This document shows positions 53,458-61,720 of a DNA stretch of 64,000 nucleotides, in pieces. The translations under genes were made by a program, and so were the position numbers. The notes beneath the pieces were generated by a model. It did no database searches, was not told the DNA's origin, and saw only the letters and a list, made by a program, of their open reading frames with translations. How positions within the stretch are numbered: the first letter of the stretch is position 1; the number at the start of each line of letters is the position of its first letter. The stretch is from Paraburkholderia hiiakae (GTDB lineage Bacteria > Pseudomonadota > Gammaproteobacteria > Burkholderiales > Burkholderiaceae), in assembly GCF_904848665.1 (NCBI RefSeq), contig NZ_CAJHCQ010000001.1, positions 841,302-905,301 on the forward strand. The letters are read 5' to 3'.

Positions 53458-55806
53458 GTGACCACCGCTGAATTCGACCTTACACCCGACCCCCGAGTGT
53501 TACAGATTCTTGGCGAGATAAATCTCGACCAATGGAAATGTCTCGCTGAGCTTATTGACAACAGCGTTGATGCGTTCATCAATGCACGTCGTGATGAAGT
53601 GCCTGTTGCGGCGCCGTCAGTTGTGATTAGTCTTCCGACGCAGGATAGGGAAGACGCGAGCATATCTGTACGTGATAACGGTCCAGGCATGACTTTGGAG
53701 CAATTGGAGCGCGCCGTGCGCGCCGGTTGGAGCGGCAACAATCCAGTGGATAATCTCGGCTTGTTCGGGATGGGCTTCAATATAGCCACCGCTCGGCTAG
53801 GCATGGTGACGGAGGTCTACACAACACGGGCGGGCGACAACGAGTGGACCGGCTTGCGAATCGATTTGACGGAACTACGCCGGACGCGCACCTATTTGAC
53901 TCCTCGCTTGGCGAGGCCGAAGCACGATCCAGCGGCTCATGGCACCGAGATTAAGATTCTCCGGCTTAAGGCGGATCAACGCGTATTTTTTTCGAAGGGT
54001 GCAAATCATAACAAGATCCGCCGGCAATTAGCCCGTGTATATGCTCCTTTGTTGCTGTCGAAGGACTTGGCGTTTTCTCTTCAGTTGAACGCTCAGAACA
54101 TACAGGCGAAGCGCCCTTGCCATTGGGACCCGGATAGATCGGTTTTGAGCGGTGACGGAAAGCCGGTGCATGCCGTGGAGCCTTTTGATTTCGAGCTTCC
54201 TGCAAGGAACTATTGCCTAACTTGCATGCTGTCGTTTCACGGACCGCAAACTTGTCCCACAGCCGGGCCGGAGTGCCAGATAATTGAGATCAAGCGTCGA
54301 TTGCATGGCTGGGTAGGACTGCAGAGATACGTGCACGAGGAAGATTTCGGCATTGACATTATCCGCAATGGACGTGTCATCGAGGTTCAAAACAAAGATC
54401 TGTTTGTTTGGAACGGCGATGAAAGACCTGAAAGAGAGTACCCGATTGATGATCCGCGAAATCGTGGTCGCTTTATCGGGGAAATTCATTTGGACCATTG
54501 TCGGGTCAGTTACACTAAAGATCGGTTCGAGCGAGATGACACCTCATGGGCCGAGATGGTAAGCCTCGTCAGAGGGGAAGGCCCGTTGCAGCCGCAAAAA
54601 GCGAAAGCGCTTGGATATGAGCCTCAAATTGCTCCTCTCTATCGTTTATTCCAGGCATTCCGTCGTAGCAGCCCTCAAGGCAAAACCGGACGCTGGTCTC
54701 GTGTTCTTGCGGTAAAGAATAACGAACGGGCCATTGAAATGGCCGATCTTTTCCATAAAGGCGATCCCGACTATCAAACAGACGAGAAGTGGTATGAACT
54801 CGTCGAGGAGGAGGATCGAGCCGTCGTGGGCGCTACGCCGACGGCGACAGGGCCGGGCTCGGCATCCCCAGCTGTTCCAGACGGCTTTCTTGATGACGAT
54901 AATATTGCTCCCGCGCCTACCGGAACCGGACCAGAGGTGCCACCGCCTGCTGCTGGCGACGCCGGCGGTACTTCCGTCGCTCCAACTCGGCAGAAGCTGC
55001 ACGAGCTGTCGCGAGTGTACAAGCATCCGCTGCTGAAGGTCGAGTTCACCGTCGAGGCTTTCATGGTGACAGCGAATGATCCAGACCTGCCTCGCAAGGC
55101 TCCTTGGGTGCTAAAGATTGAAGATCCGGGAACACGGACGTTCCTTTTCCTCTTCGATCCAGATCATCCTGTTTTCCGTTCGGTCACGATGACACCGATG
55201 GATGCGGTGCTAGCTGAGTTGGCGTTCAAGACATACGAATTTCTGAAGGAGGCAAGCCCCGACTCGGCCGTGTTTGCAACAATTCTTTCGGACTTTCGGG
55301 GTGAGTATGCAGATGATTCGAAGCTTGATCCAAAGGGCATTATTGCCTTCGCCGACAAAGCGCTACGCGAAATTGCTCAATCCATCGATGTGGCTGGCGA
55401 CGCAGGGCTCTTCAATATCCTGTTTGCTGAACTACCTCAGTCCGCTCAAGAGAAGATTCGGCGCAAGATTGCGTCAGTCGGTATAAGTGGCGCTCAAGTC
55501 GTAATCGATTCGGGGGAATTTCTCGCCTACGCGGAAGTATCGGACATCCGTCATTTCGTGCGCAGTCATCCAGCGTTATTCTTCGACGGCAAGTTTTGGG
55601 CGCAGCCGTATTCCTCTTTAGAATACGGCGACGCGAAAGTGAATGAGGAGGCACGTGAGCGCGTCTTGGAGCGCTACGACTCGTATTTGGCTGATGCAGT
55701 GTGGCTCGCGTCGCAGAGCCCCCGGGATCTCGACCGCTGCGACCGTGATGAGATAATTCGCGCGACGCTGTCCGTTCGGTTGCTTGGTCAGGACGGAAGC
55801 CTGTGA
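53458..55806 (+). CDS. GHKL (MORC/HSP90-like) ATPase of a modification-linked system
   Basis: The 782-aa protein is taken to start at GTG 53458, which has GAGGACC 5 nt upstream; GTG 53407 inside dcm would add 17 residues. The N-terminal GHKL ATP site is intact: ELIDNSVDAF (Glu31, Asn35), VRDNGPGM, NLGLFGMGFN and HGTEIKI. An S5-like second domain follows to about 330. A Pro/Ala/Gly-rich linker (about 470-530) joins a C-terminal domain of unknown fold (about 540-782). Comparative genomics has linked prokaryotic MORC-type ATPases with restriction-modification genes. A DNA-clamping motor that licenses the nuclease-helicase downstream is inferred. Confidence 0.82.
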   Translation: MTTAEFDLTPDPRVLQILGEINLDQWKCLAELIDNSVDAFINARRDEVPVAAPSVVISLPTQDREDASISVRDNGPGMTLEQLERAVRAGWSGNNPVDNLGLFGMGFNIATARLGMVTEVYTTRAGDNEWTGLRIDLTELRRTRTYLTPRLARPKHDPAAHGTEIKILRLKADQRVFFSKGANHNKIRRQLARVYAPLLLSKDLAFSLQLNAQNIQAKRPCHWDPDRSVLSGDGKPVHAVEPFDFELPARNYCLTCMLSFHGPQTCPTAGPECQIIEIKRRLHGWVGLQRYVHEEDFGIDIIRNGRVIEVQNKDLFVWNGDERPEREYPIDDPRNRGRFIGEIHLDHCRVSYTKDRFERDDTSWAEMVSLVRGEGPLQPQKAKALGYEPQIAPLYRLFQAFRRSSPQGKTGRWSRVLAVKNNERAIEMADLFHKGDPDYQTDEKWYELVEEEDRAVVGATPTATGPGSASPAVPDGFLDDDNIAPAPTGTGPEVPPPAAGDAGGTSVAPTRQKLHELSRVYKHPLLKVEFTVEAFMVTANDPDLPRKAPWVLKIEDPGTRTFLFLFDPDHPVFRSVTMTPMDAVLAELAFKTYEFLKEASPDSAVFATILSDFRGEYADDSKLDPKGIIAFADKALREIAQSIDVAGDAGLFNILFAELPQSAQEKIRRKIASVGISGAQVVIDSGEFLAYAEVSDIRHFVRSHPALFFDGKFWAQPYSSLEYGDAKVNEEARERVLERYDSYLADAVWLASQSPRDLDRCDRDEIIRATLSVRLLGQDGSL

Positions 55807-55807
55807 G

Positions 55808-57484
55808 ATGGAGGGCTACTTCTTAGACTCGCGAAGATTGCTGAACGGTTCATGGCGCGCCTTTGAGCGTGATGTAGCACGCCTGCTGGTACAAAACGCA
55901 TTCGAGGACGTGCGTATCGTTGGTGGTTCGGGGGACCGCGGCGCTGACGTTCTTGGCGTGAAGAACGGGCAACTATGGGTGGTGCAATGTAAGTTCACGA
56001 GCGATAGTTATCCCGACCCGCACGCTGTGGATGAAGTGGTAGAGGCGTCGCGCTACTACGAGGCTGATCGGCTGGCTATTGCAACGTCACGGGCCTTTGG
56101 GCCAGCGCTCAACGCTGCGATTGATCGTTGGGCGCGTCTCGGCATCCGGATCGAATCCTTGCCGCCAGGCACTCTAGTGGAGATGATGCGGCGGAGTCCC
56201 GAATATCCCCGGGCACGCCGTGAGCTTCGGGACTACCAGGATGTGTGTGTTCAACGTCTGGGCGCTGCGTTGCGTGAGACCGGGCGCGGTCAACTCGTCC
56301 TTGCCACAGGACTGGGAAAAACGGTCGTAATGGCGGAGACGACAGCTCAATTGCTGCGGGACGGTGTCATTGACTCGGGACGCGTCTTGGTCCTTGCCGA
56401 TAAACGAGAACTGGTCGAACAGTTACAGCGAGAGTTTTGGCAGCAACTGCCCAAGAACATTCCAACTCATTTGCTAACTGGCAGTGAGCAGCCTACCTTC
56501 TGGGATGGGATAACGTTCGCTACGGTGCAGAGCGTGCTTCCGAGACTGGGCAAACTTCCGGAATTCGGTTTGGTCTGGGTGGACGAAGCGCACCACATTG
56601 GGTCGGAGAGTTTCCGCCGCGTGATCGAGGACCTTGGTGCTCCGATGGTCGGAGGTGCCACCGCTACTCCTTGGAGGGGTGATCGTTTTGACATCGACAC
56701 CGTACTCGGTCAACCAGTGGCGAAGATAGGGATTGACGAGGGCTTGCGCCAAGGGTTCCTCTGCGAGGCCGACTATAGATTGATGGCCGACAATATTGAT
56801 TGGGAGTTCGTGAGGAAGCAGTCGCGCCATGAATATTCAATCAAGGAGCTCAACACTCGCCTCCTGATTCCTACGCGCGACGAGGAGGCTGCTCGGGTCA
56901 TCGCAGAGACATTCAGTCGCGAATCGCGCCGCAGCTTGATCGTCTTTTGCGCGGGAGTGGAGCACGCCAAGAGCTTCTCTGCGATGTTAAAGCTCTATGG
57001 CTTCAAATCGGCCTACATTACTGGCGAAATGGATCCACGAGACCGCGAGAAGACCATGGCCGGGTTGCGCCGCGGGACTGTTAATGCGGTGACTACCGTG
57101 GACATCTTCAATGAAGGCGTCGACGTGCCGGACGTGGATATGCTTGCGTTCATGCGAGTCACGCATAGTCGTAGGATTTTTGTGCAGCAACTCGGACGTG
57201 GTCTTCGTTTGGCGCCAAACAAAGACAAGGTTGTGGTTCTCGACTTCGTTAGTGACCTTCGACGTATTGCTGAAGTAATCGACTTGGAAAAGTCGTTAGC
57301 CGGTGACGTTGAGCGCCTTGACTTGGTTGAGCGTGTCGTTCAGTTCTCCGATCAGGGCGCCGGTCACTTCATGTTTGAATGGTTGCTTGATCAGGCTGAC
57401 CTGTTCAATCGTGAGGGCGACGCGAAGTTGGAACTCCCCGAATTCAACTTCCCCTTGCCACCTTCCCCAGGAGCAGTTCAATGA
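55808..57484 (+). CDS. Mrr-type nuclease fused to an SF2 DEAH helicase
   Basis: The 558-aa protein starts at ATG 55808, 1 nt after the ATPase stop. Residues ~10-115 form an Mrr-like restriction endonuclease domain: WRAFERDVARLLVQNAFEDV, then GDRGADVLG with Asp47 and VVQCKF with Gln60-x-Lys62. Then comes a superfamily-2 helicase: LATGLGKTVV (Walker A, 166-175), VDEAHHIG (DEAH, 259), GGATATPWRGD, VDIFNEGVDVPDVD and QQLGRGLRLAP (motif VI). A nuclease acting on DNA located or unwound by the motor is expected. The stop overlaps the next ATG. Confidence 0.9.
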   Translation: MEGYFLDSRRLLNGSWRAFERDVARLLVQNAFEDVRIVGGSGDRGADVLGVKNGQLWVVQCKFTSDSYPDPHAVDEVVEASRYYEADRLAIATSRAFGPALNAAIDRWARLGIRIESLPPGTLVEMMRRSPEYPRARRELRDYQDVCVQRLGAALRETGRGQLVLATGLGKTVVMAETTAQLLRDGVIDSGRVLVLADKRELVEQLQREFWQQLPKNIPTHLLTGSEQPTFWDGITFATVQSVLPRLGKLPEFGLVWVDEAHHIGSESFRRVIEDLGAPMVGGATATPWRGDRFDIDTVLGQPVAKIGIDEGLRQGFLCEADYRLMADNIDWEFVRKQSRHEYSIKELNTRLLIPTRDEEAARVIAETFSRESRRSLIVFCAGVEHAKSFSAMLKLYGFKSAYITGEMDPRDREKTMAGLRRGTVNAVTTVDIFNEGVDVPDVDMLAFMRVTHSRRIFVQQLGRGLRLAPNKDKVVVLDFVSDLRRIAEVIDLEKSLAGDVERLDLVERVVQFSDQGAGHFMFEWLLDQADLFNREGDAKLELPEFNFPLPPSPGAVQ

Positions 57485-58017
57485 GTATGGCAATGCCCAA
57501 GGAGATCCGGGATCGAATCCGACAAAAGATCTGGGATAAAGCGGACGAGCTTGGTTGGGCAACCCTTTCTGATGCCGACCGCACAATATGGTACGAAAAT
57601 TGGTCAAAGGACAAGGACGTCGGCGGCGCCTTGGCGCATTTCATGGACCCACGGAAAGTCCGCGTCTACATCAAAGATTCCCTCTTAAAACCTTACCTTC
57701 GGGGGCGGTTGGAAGGGGATGCTGAAACCGCTCTGCTAGCCGCCGGCCTCGGAGAGGGCCCCCTTTCGATCAAAGCAACCTTCAACAAGCCACACGGCCG
57801 ATTGCTGTTAGACGGTAGAGTCATTTGTTGGGGGAACAGTCGAGACTGGAAAGCGATAGTCATCTCCGTCTTCGAACGCGCTTATCGACTTGAGTCTGGT
57901 ATCCCCTACGCTGCCGTGCTACTAGAAACTGGTAGGACGACCAACGACGGCGTACGGGACATGATTCGAGACGTCGCGGCTAGGCTTCAGCTAAATCAAG
58001 TGGTATGGCTGGACTAA
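57481..58017 (+). CDS. Unrecognised 178-aa protein, last gene of the vsr-dcm-MORC operon
   Basis: The gene is coupled to the helicase by an ATGA overlap. The product has an N-terminal charged helical part (KEIRDRIRQKIWDKADELGW, then DRTIWYENWSKDKDVGG), a middle region PRKVRVYIKDSLLKPYLR, and a C-terminal part with strands GRLLLDGRVICWGNSRDWKA and a final helix. I do not recognise a family and see no catalytic motif. Tight coupling implies that it belongs to the system, perhaps as a specificity or inhibitor subunit (inference). Confidence 0.75.
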   Translation: MSMAMPKEIRDRIRQKIWDKADELGWATLSDADRTIWYENWSKDKDVGGALAHFMDPRKVRVYIKDSLLKPYLRGRLEGDAETALLAAGLGEGPLSIKATFNKPHGRLLLDGRVICWGNSRDWKAIVISVFERAYRLESGIPYAAVLLETGRTTNDGVRDMIRDVAARLQLNQVVWLD

Positions 58018-58058
58018 TGTGCACGGCGGATGGCCACCGACCGGCAAGTCGGCAACGG

Positions 58059-58087
58059 TAATAAGCGAGAGGGCTTCCGTATATACT
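58059..58087 (+). promoter_or_regulatory. Candidate promoter of the DUF262 operon
   Basis: TATACT at 58082-58087 is a good -10; the -35 position (TAATAA) is poor. The 213-bp gap here is by far the largest between the defence genes, so a separate promoter is expected, with a leader of about 135 nt. Confidence 0.35.
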
Positions 58088-58230
58088 GCAGGGTTTGGCG
58101 CTACGTTCGAGACCATCGCTCAATGGCGGTGATGGTTTCGTGGTCGGTGCAATGGATCCGGGTGCCTCGGCGCATGCCGCGAGAAATCGATTGAACGGTA
58201 TGCCAGAAGTTATGTCATGGAGATGAAAAA

Positions 58231-59346
58231 GTGATCGACACCACGGCTGAGCCAACGGATCCAGAGGGTTTGGACGAGACACGAGAAGAAGGCTGGGGCG
58301 ACTACCCACTGGACTCTGTTTTCGTTCGCAATGAGACTCGCACTGTCGCTGAAGTCGTAAAGCGTATCAAGCTGGGCCGATATCAGCTCGATCCAGACTT
58401 CCAGCGCGACTTCGTCTGGCCAACCGATAAGCAATCGAGGCTAATAGAGTCGTGTTTGATGCGAATCCCGTTGCCAGTTCTCTATGTCGCAGAGGACAAG
58501 TCCGGAAAGATCGCTGTAGTCGATGGATTGCAGCGACTAACTACCTTTAGTCGATACCTAGAGGATGGCTTTGCCCTATCGCTTCCGTCCAGCGACGAAG
58601 AAGATGATCCACATGCGCTTCATGGCCTGCGCTTCTCAGAGCTCCCTATTAATTTGCAGGAGCGTATAGAAGACACTCAGCTAATCGTGTACATCTTGGA
58701 TGCAAACGCGCCGGAACGAGCCAAGCTCGATATCTTCGAGCGCGTGAACAGTGGTGTTCCACTGACCCGACAGCAAATGCGAAATTGCCTATTCAACGGT
58801 CGTGCGACGCGTTGGCTTAAGCGGGCTGCGACGAGTGAGCAATTCATTTTGGCTACTGGCCGTTCCTTGGATGCCAAGTCAATGCGAGACAGGGAAGCTA
58901 TCAACAGATTTTGTGCATTTTATCTTCTTGGAGAAACTAAATACCGCGGCGACATGGATGCCTTTCTCGCGCAAGCGCTGGAAAAGATGCAGGAAGACTC
59001 TGTAGATCTGGACGAGCTGTTCGAGAGATTCACGCTGTCGATGGAGTTCAATCGTGTGCTGTTTGGAGATCACGCGTTTAGAAAATCACTATTACCGTTC
59101 GTTAACGGCGAAACATCCGTTAATAGATCGGTGATTAACATTGCATTGTTTGACGTTTATTCCGTTCTTCTTTCGCGAGTCGACGTGGATTTCGTTAAGC
59201 GAAATGCAAGAGAATTGCGCGAGCAGGTTAGCGAGTTGCTCGCTGACGGAGAATTTGTGAACGCCATCACTTATTCGACGAACAGCAAGAGGCAGGTGCG
59301 AACGCGCTTCTCGATCGCCTCGGAGGCTCTCGGAGAGCTATCATGA
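58231..59346 (+). CDS. DUF262 (ParB/GmrS-like) domain protein
   Basis: The 371-aa protein starts at GTG 58231 with GGAGATG 7 nt upstream. The N-terminal DUF262 domain shows YQLDPDFQRDFVW, then RIPLPVLYV and VVDGLQRLTTF (98-106), corresponding to the [ILV]DGQQR motif of GmrSD and DndB-related ParB-like enzymes, which use nucleotide hydrolysis to drive DNA cleavage. The rest is helical. It overlaps the next gene by ATGA. No C-terminal HNH (DUF1524) domain is present, so any cleavage must come from a partner or from the DUF262 fold. Confidence 0.88.
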   Translation: MIDTTAEPTDPEGLDETREEGWGDYPLDSVFVRNETRTVAEVVKRIKLGRYQLDPDFQRDFVWPTDKQSRLIESCLMRIPLPVLYVAEDKSGKIAVVDGLQRLTTFSRYLEDGFALSLPSSDEEDDPHALHGLRFSELPINLQERIEDTQLIVYILDANAPERAKLDIFERVNSGVPLTRQQMRNCLFNGRATRWLKRAATSEQFILATGRSLDAKSMRDREAINRFCAFYLLGETKYRGDMDAFLAQALEKMQEDSVDLDELFERFTLSMEFNRVLFGDHAFRKSLLPFVNGETSVNRSVINIALFDVYSVLLSRVDVDFVKRNARELREQVSELLADGEFVNAITYSTNSKRQVRTRFSIASEALGELS

Positions 59347-60533
59347 AGATAACGCGGTTACACATTGAAAGCCTTAAATGCTTTGCGGCCCTCAGATTGC
59401 CGCTGGGTTCCCTCACGCTTTTGACTGGATTCAATGCGGCGGGGAAATCTACTGCGGTTCAGTCGTTGCTTCTTCTCACCCAAGCAATGCGTGATGGCGG
59501 TCTAGAGCGAGTTGTGCCCTTGAACGGCAATTTAGTTCAGCTTGGCTCTCCAGGTGAGGCATTGCATGAGGGCGGTGGGAAAGAGCTGACAGTCGGCGTC
59601 GAATCAGAGAATGAGAAAGTTGACTGGGTGCTCAGCGCGGACGATCGCAGTTATGGCCACGCGCTTACCGTGGCGCGGATTGACTGTTCTTGGCATGTTG
59701 ATAGCTCTCTCGCTACGGCGGTCCTTGAAGGGCCGTCCTTGGCGAACCTGAAGCATCTTTTGCCCGCTGAAACATCAGGGGACCTGGTTAAGCTGCGCGA
59801 GACTGTTGCCGAAGCGCTGTTTATTTCAGCCGTTCGGGACGGAGCGAGCGACACCTATCCGACACCGCAAACTCCGAACCTTATCCATGCCGACGTTGGG
59901 GTTCATGGCGAGTATGCTGCCTGGTGGTTTGAACGCTGCGCTGACGATCCGGTTCTGCCTGAAAGAGTAAATTCAAGCGACACTGTCAATACGCTACGAC
60001 GCCAAGTTAACGCTTGGCTCGGCCAGATTTTTCCCGGCGCACAGGCGAATGCCGCTCGAATAGCAAGGACTCAAATGGTTCAGCTCGAGTTCAGGAACCG
60101 TGAAACCGACAATTGGCGAAGACCTGCAAATATCGGCTACGGTCTTACGTACGCCTTTCCTATCATAGTGGCGGGCCTGCTCGCTAAGAAGGGGCAGGTG
60201 ATAGTAGTCGACAGCCCTGAAGCGCACCTGCATCCGCTTGGTCAGTCTCAAATGGGGCTTTTTCTGGCGACGCTCGCAGCGTCTGGGGTTCAGGTGATCG
60301 TAGAGACTCATAGTGACCATGTCCTAAACGGTGTTCGCCTGGCTGTTAAAAACACAATCCTCTCGCACGATGAGGCAAGAATCCATTTTTTCAACCCGCG
60401 ACCTAAGGATGCGTCTGATCCCGCGCATGTAATCTCGCCGCAACTCGACCCTCAGGGCAACGTTAGCAATTGGCCGAGCGGTTTTTTTGATCAAGCCGAA
60501 AAGGATTTGGCGGCATTGGCGGGGTGGCTTTGA
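59343..60533 (+). CDS. AAA15/DUF3696 ABC-type ATPase
   Basis: The 396-aa protein is an OLD/SMC-like ATPase without a long coiled coil: Walker A GFNAAGKST (29-37), a Walker B-like VIVVDSPEAHLHP (about 288-300) and VETHSDHVLNGVRLAV switch region typical of DUF3696. ATG 59343 overlaps the DUF262 stop, and its own stop lies 2 nt before the next ATG. Such ATPases act as sensors or dimerising switches in several phage-defence systems. No TOPRIM nuclease domain is attached. Confidence 0.88.
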   Translation: MKITRLHIESLKCFAALRLPLGSLTLLTGFNAAGKSTAVQSLLLLTQAMRDGGLERVVPLNGNLVQLGSPGEALHEGGGKELTVGVESENEKVDWVLSADDRSYGHALTVARIDCSWHVDSSLATAVLEGPSLANLKHLLPAETSGDLVKLRETVAEALFISAVRDGASDTYPTPQTPNLIHADVGVHGEYAAWWFERCADDPVLPERVNSSDTVNTLRRQVNAWLGQIFPGAQANAARIARTQMVQLEFRNRETDNWRRPANIGYGLTYAFPIIVAGLLAKKGQVIVVDSPEAHLHPLGQSQMGLFLATLAASGVQVIVETHSDHVLNGVRLAVKNTILSHDEARIHFFNPRPKDASDPAHVISPQLDPQGNVSNWPSGFFDQAEKDLAALAGWL

Positions 60534-60535
60534 CA

Positions 60536-61492
60536 ATGAAATGGTTCGTTAACGATTTGTCATTACAACGCCAATTTGGCTCGGACCATGAATTCCTCGG
60601 GGTGCTTCAAGATCTGCTGCGGTTGCGGCACAAGTCGGCTGCGGTAGCCGAAGGCCTGCATTGCTCGAAAAGCCTTCGCGAGGCGCCTGTGACGGCACAC
60701 TCAAATTTTAGGGAAGCCGTCCAAAAGAGTGCCGACCAGAATCTGCGGCGCGCGGTACTCGAGTGGGTTGCGTCGAAAGGGCCTTTTTGGGAAGACTCTC
60801 GTGCAGCCAATGCCGACGATTACTTTGAAGTGCAGACAATTGATGCGACGGACACCGGCGCTGGAGAGGCAGCGCGACAAATATTGATCGGGGCAGCAGC
60901 AAGCACATACAGTTTTCAAGGAGCAGCCTATGATTACTCCCCGCTGCGTATAACACACGGGCTCTCAGAAGCGCCTCTGGGGCAGCTAGACGTGACGAAC
61001 GTCTGGACGGTCGACCAGCTACTTGCAGACGCACACCGGTTGGAGGCTGCGCCTCAAAACTGGGAGCAAGTTATCGAGCGCGCTAAGCGTCGTTTTGATC
61101 GTCTTGCCTTTAGCTCTAATATATCGGAGATCCTGCGAGGCGAACCGTTCATCCCTTACGTGGTCGAGCGACTCTTTGAGCTTCTCCGTGTTTTGCAAGA
61201 ATTCGTTGAATCGAGAAACGCAGATGGAACTTATTCTACTGAGACTCAACGTCTAATTAATGAGCACTTTTCGGGTGAGAAAGCGTGGTTTTCCGGTGAA
61301 TCTGACGGAAATGAAAATGACTTCCGATCTAAATTGACATTTAGAGATTCCGATGATGGCGAGGACCATTTTTGTCCGTGGCATGGAAAAATAAAAACGC
61401 CGCAGTTCAGAGTTCATTTTCCTTGGCCGATGGAGTCTGCGCAAAAAACATTAAAGATATTTTATATTGGACCGAAGATTACAAAAAAATAA
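60536..61492 (+). CDS. Unrecognised 318-aa protein, third gene of the DUF262-DUF3696 operon
   Basis: The start MKWFVNDLSLQ at ATG 60536 is preferred; a GTG at 60524 adds 4 residues. Recognisable segments are RLRHKSAAVAEGLHCSKSLRE, GPFWEDSRAANADDYFEV and a C-terminal CPWHGKIKTPQFRVHFPWP followed by basic residues. The DDYFE acid cluster and CPWHG are striking but I know no catalytic assignment. The position matches the third gene of Menshen-type defence operons as I recall them, whose role would be effector or sensor. Confidence 0.72.
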   Translation: MKWFVNDLSLQRQFGSDHEFLGVLQDLLRLRHKSAAVAEGLHCSKSLREAPVTAHSNFREAVQKSADQNLRRAVLEWVASKGPFWEDSRAANADDYFEVQTIDATDTGAGEAARQILIGAAASTYSFQGAAYDYSPLRITHGLSEAPLGQLDVTNVWTVDQLLADAHRLEAAPQNWEQVIERAKRRFDRLAFSSNISEILRGEPFIPYVVERLFELLRVLQEFVESRNADGTYSTETQRLINEHFSGEKAWFSGESDGNENDFRSKLTFRDSDDGEDHFCPWHGKIKTPQFRVHFPWPMESAQKTLKIFYIGPKITKK

Positions 61493-61499
61493 CATGCAG

Positions 61500-61720
61500 A
61501 CTGCAAGATCGCCAGGCTAGAAATCTGGGCAAATACTCGCGCGAAATCCTCGGTACTTGGATGATAGTAGCGCATGGTTTGTATCGTGACGACCAGTGAT
61601 TGTCGTCAGTTCATTGAGAGGAAATTTTTCGACGAGCCATGATTTCGCTTCATGCCGCAAGTCATGGAAACATAGGTCAATCAAAAATTTGAAGACTGTC
61701 GATATGTCATTAGCGCGATC
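61500..61720 (-). pseudogene. Decayed tyrosine recombinase (C-terminal part)
   Basis: On the minus strand the frame CFHDLRHEAKSWLVEKFPL continues NELTTITGRHDTN, then shifts by one base into MRYYHPSTEDFARVFAQI. These are the HxxR box, the second His box (GHxD written here GRHD) and the Tyr nucleophile region of a phage-type integrase. The frameshift, the altered GH and the lack of an upstream catalytic Arg domain mark it as dead. It shows that a second mobile element once occupied the island. Confidence 0.75.

Noticed and set aside
51656..58017. Assignment of the operon to DISARM or BREX
   Set aside because: There is no DUF1998 (DrmB), PLD (DrmC), PglZ or BrxL-type protein; only the generic methylase and helicase are shared.
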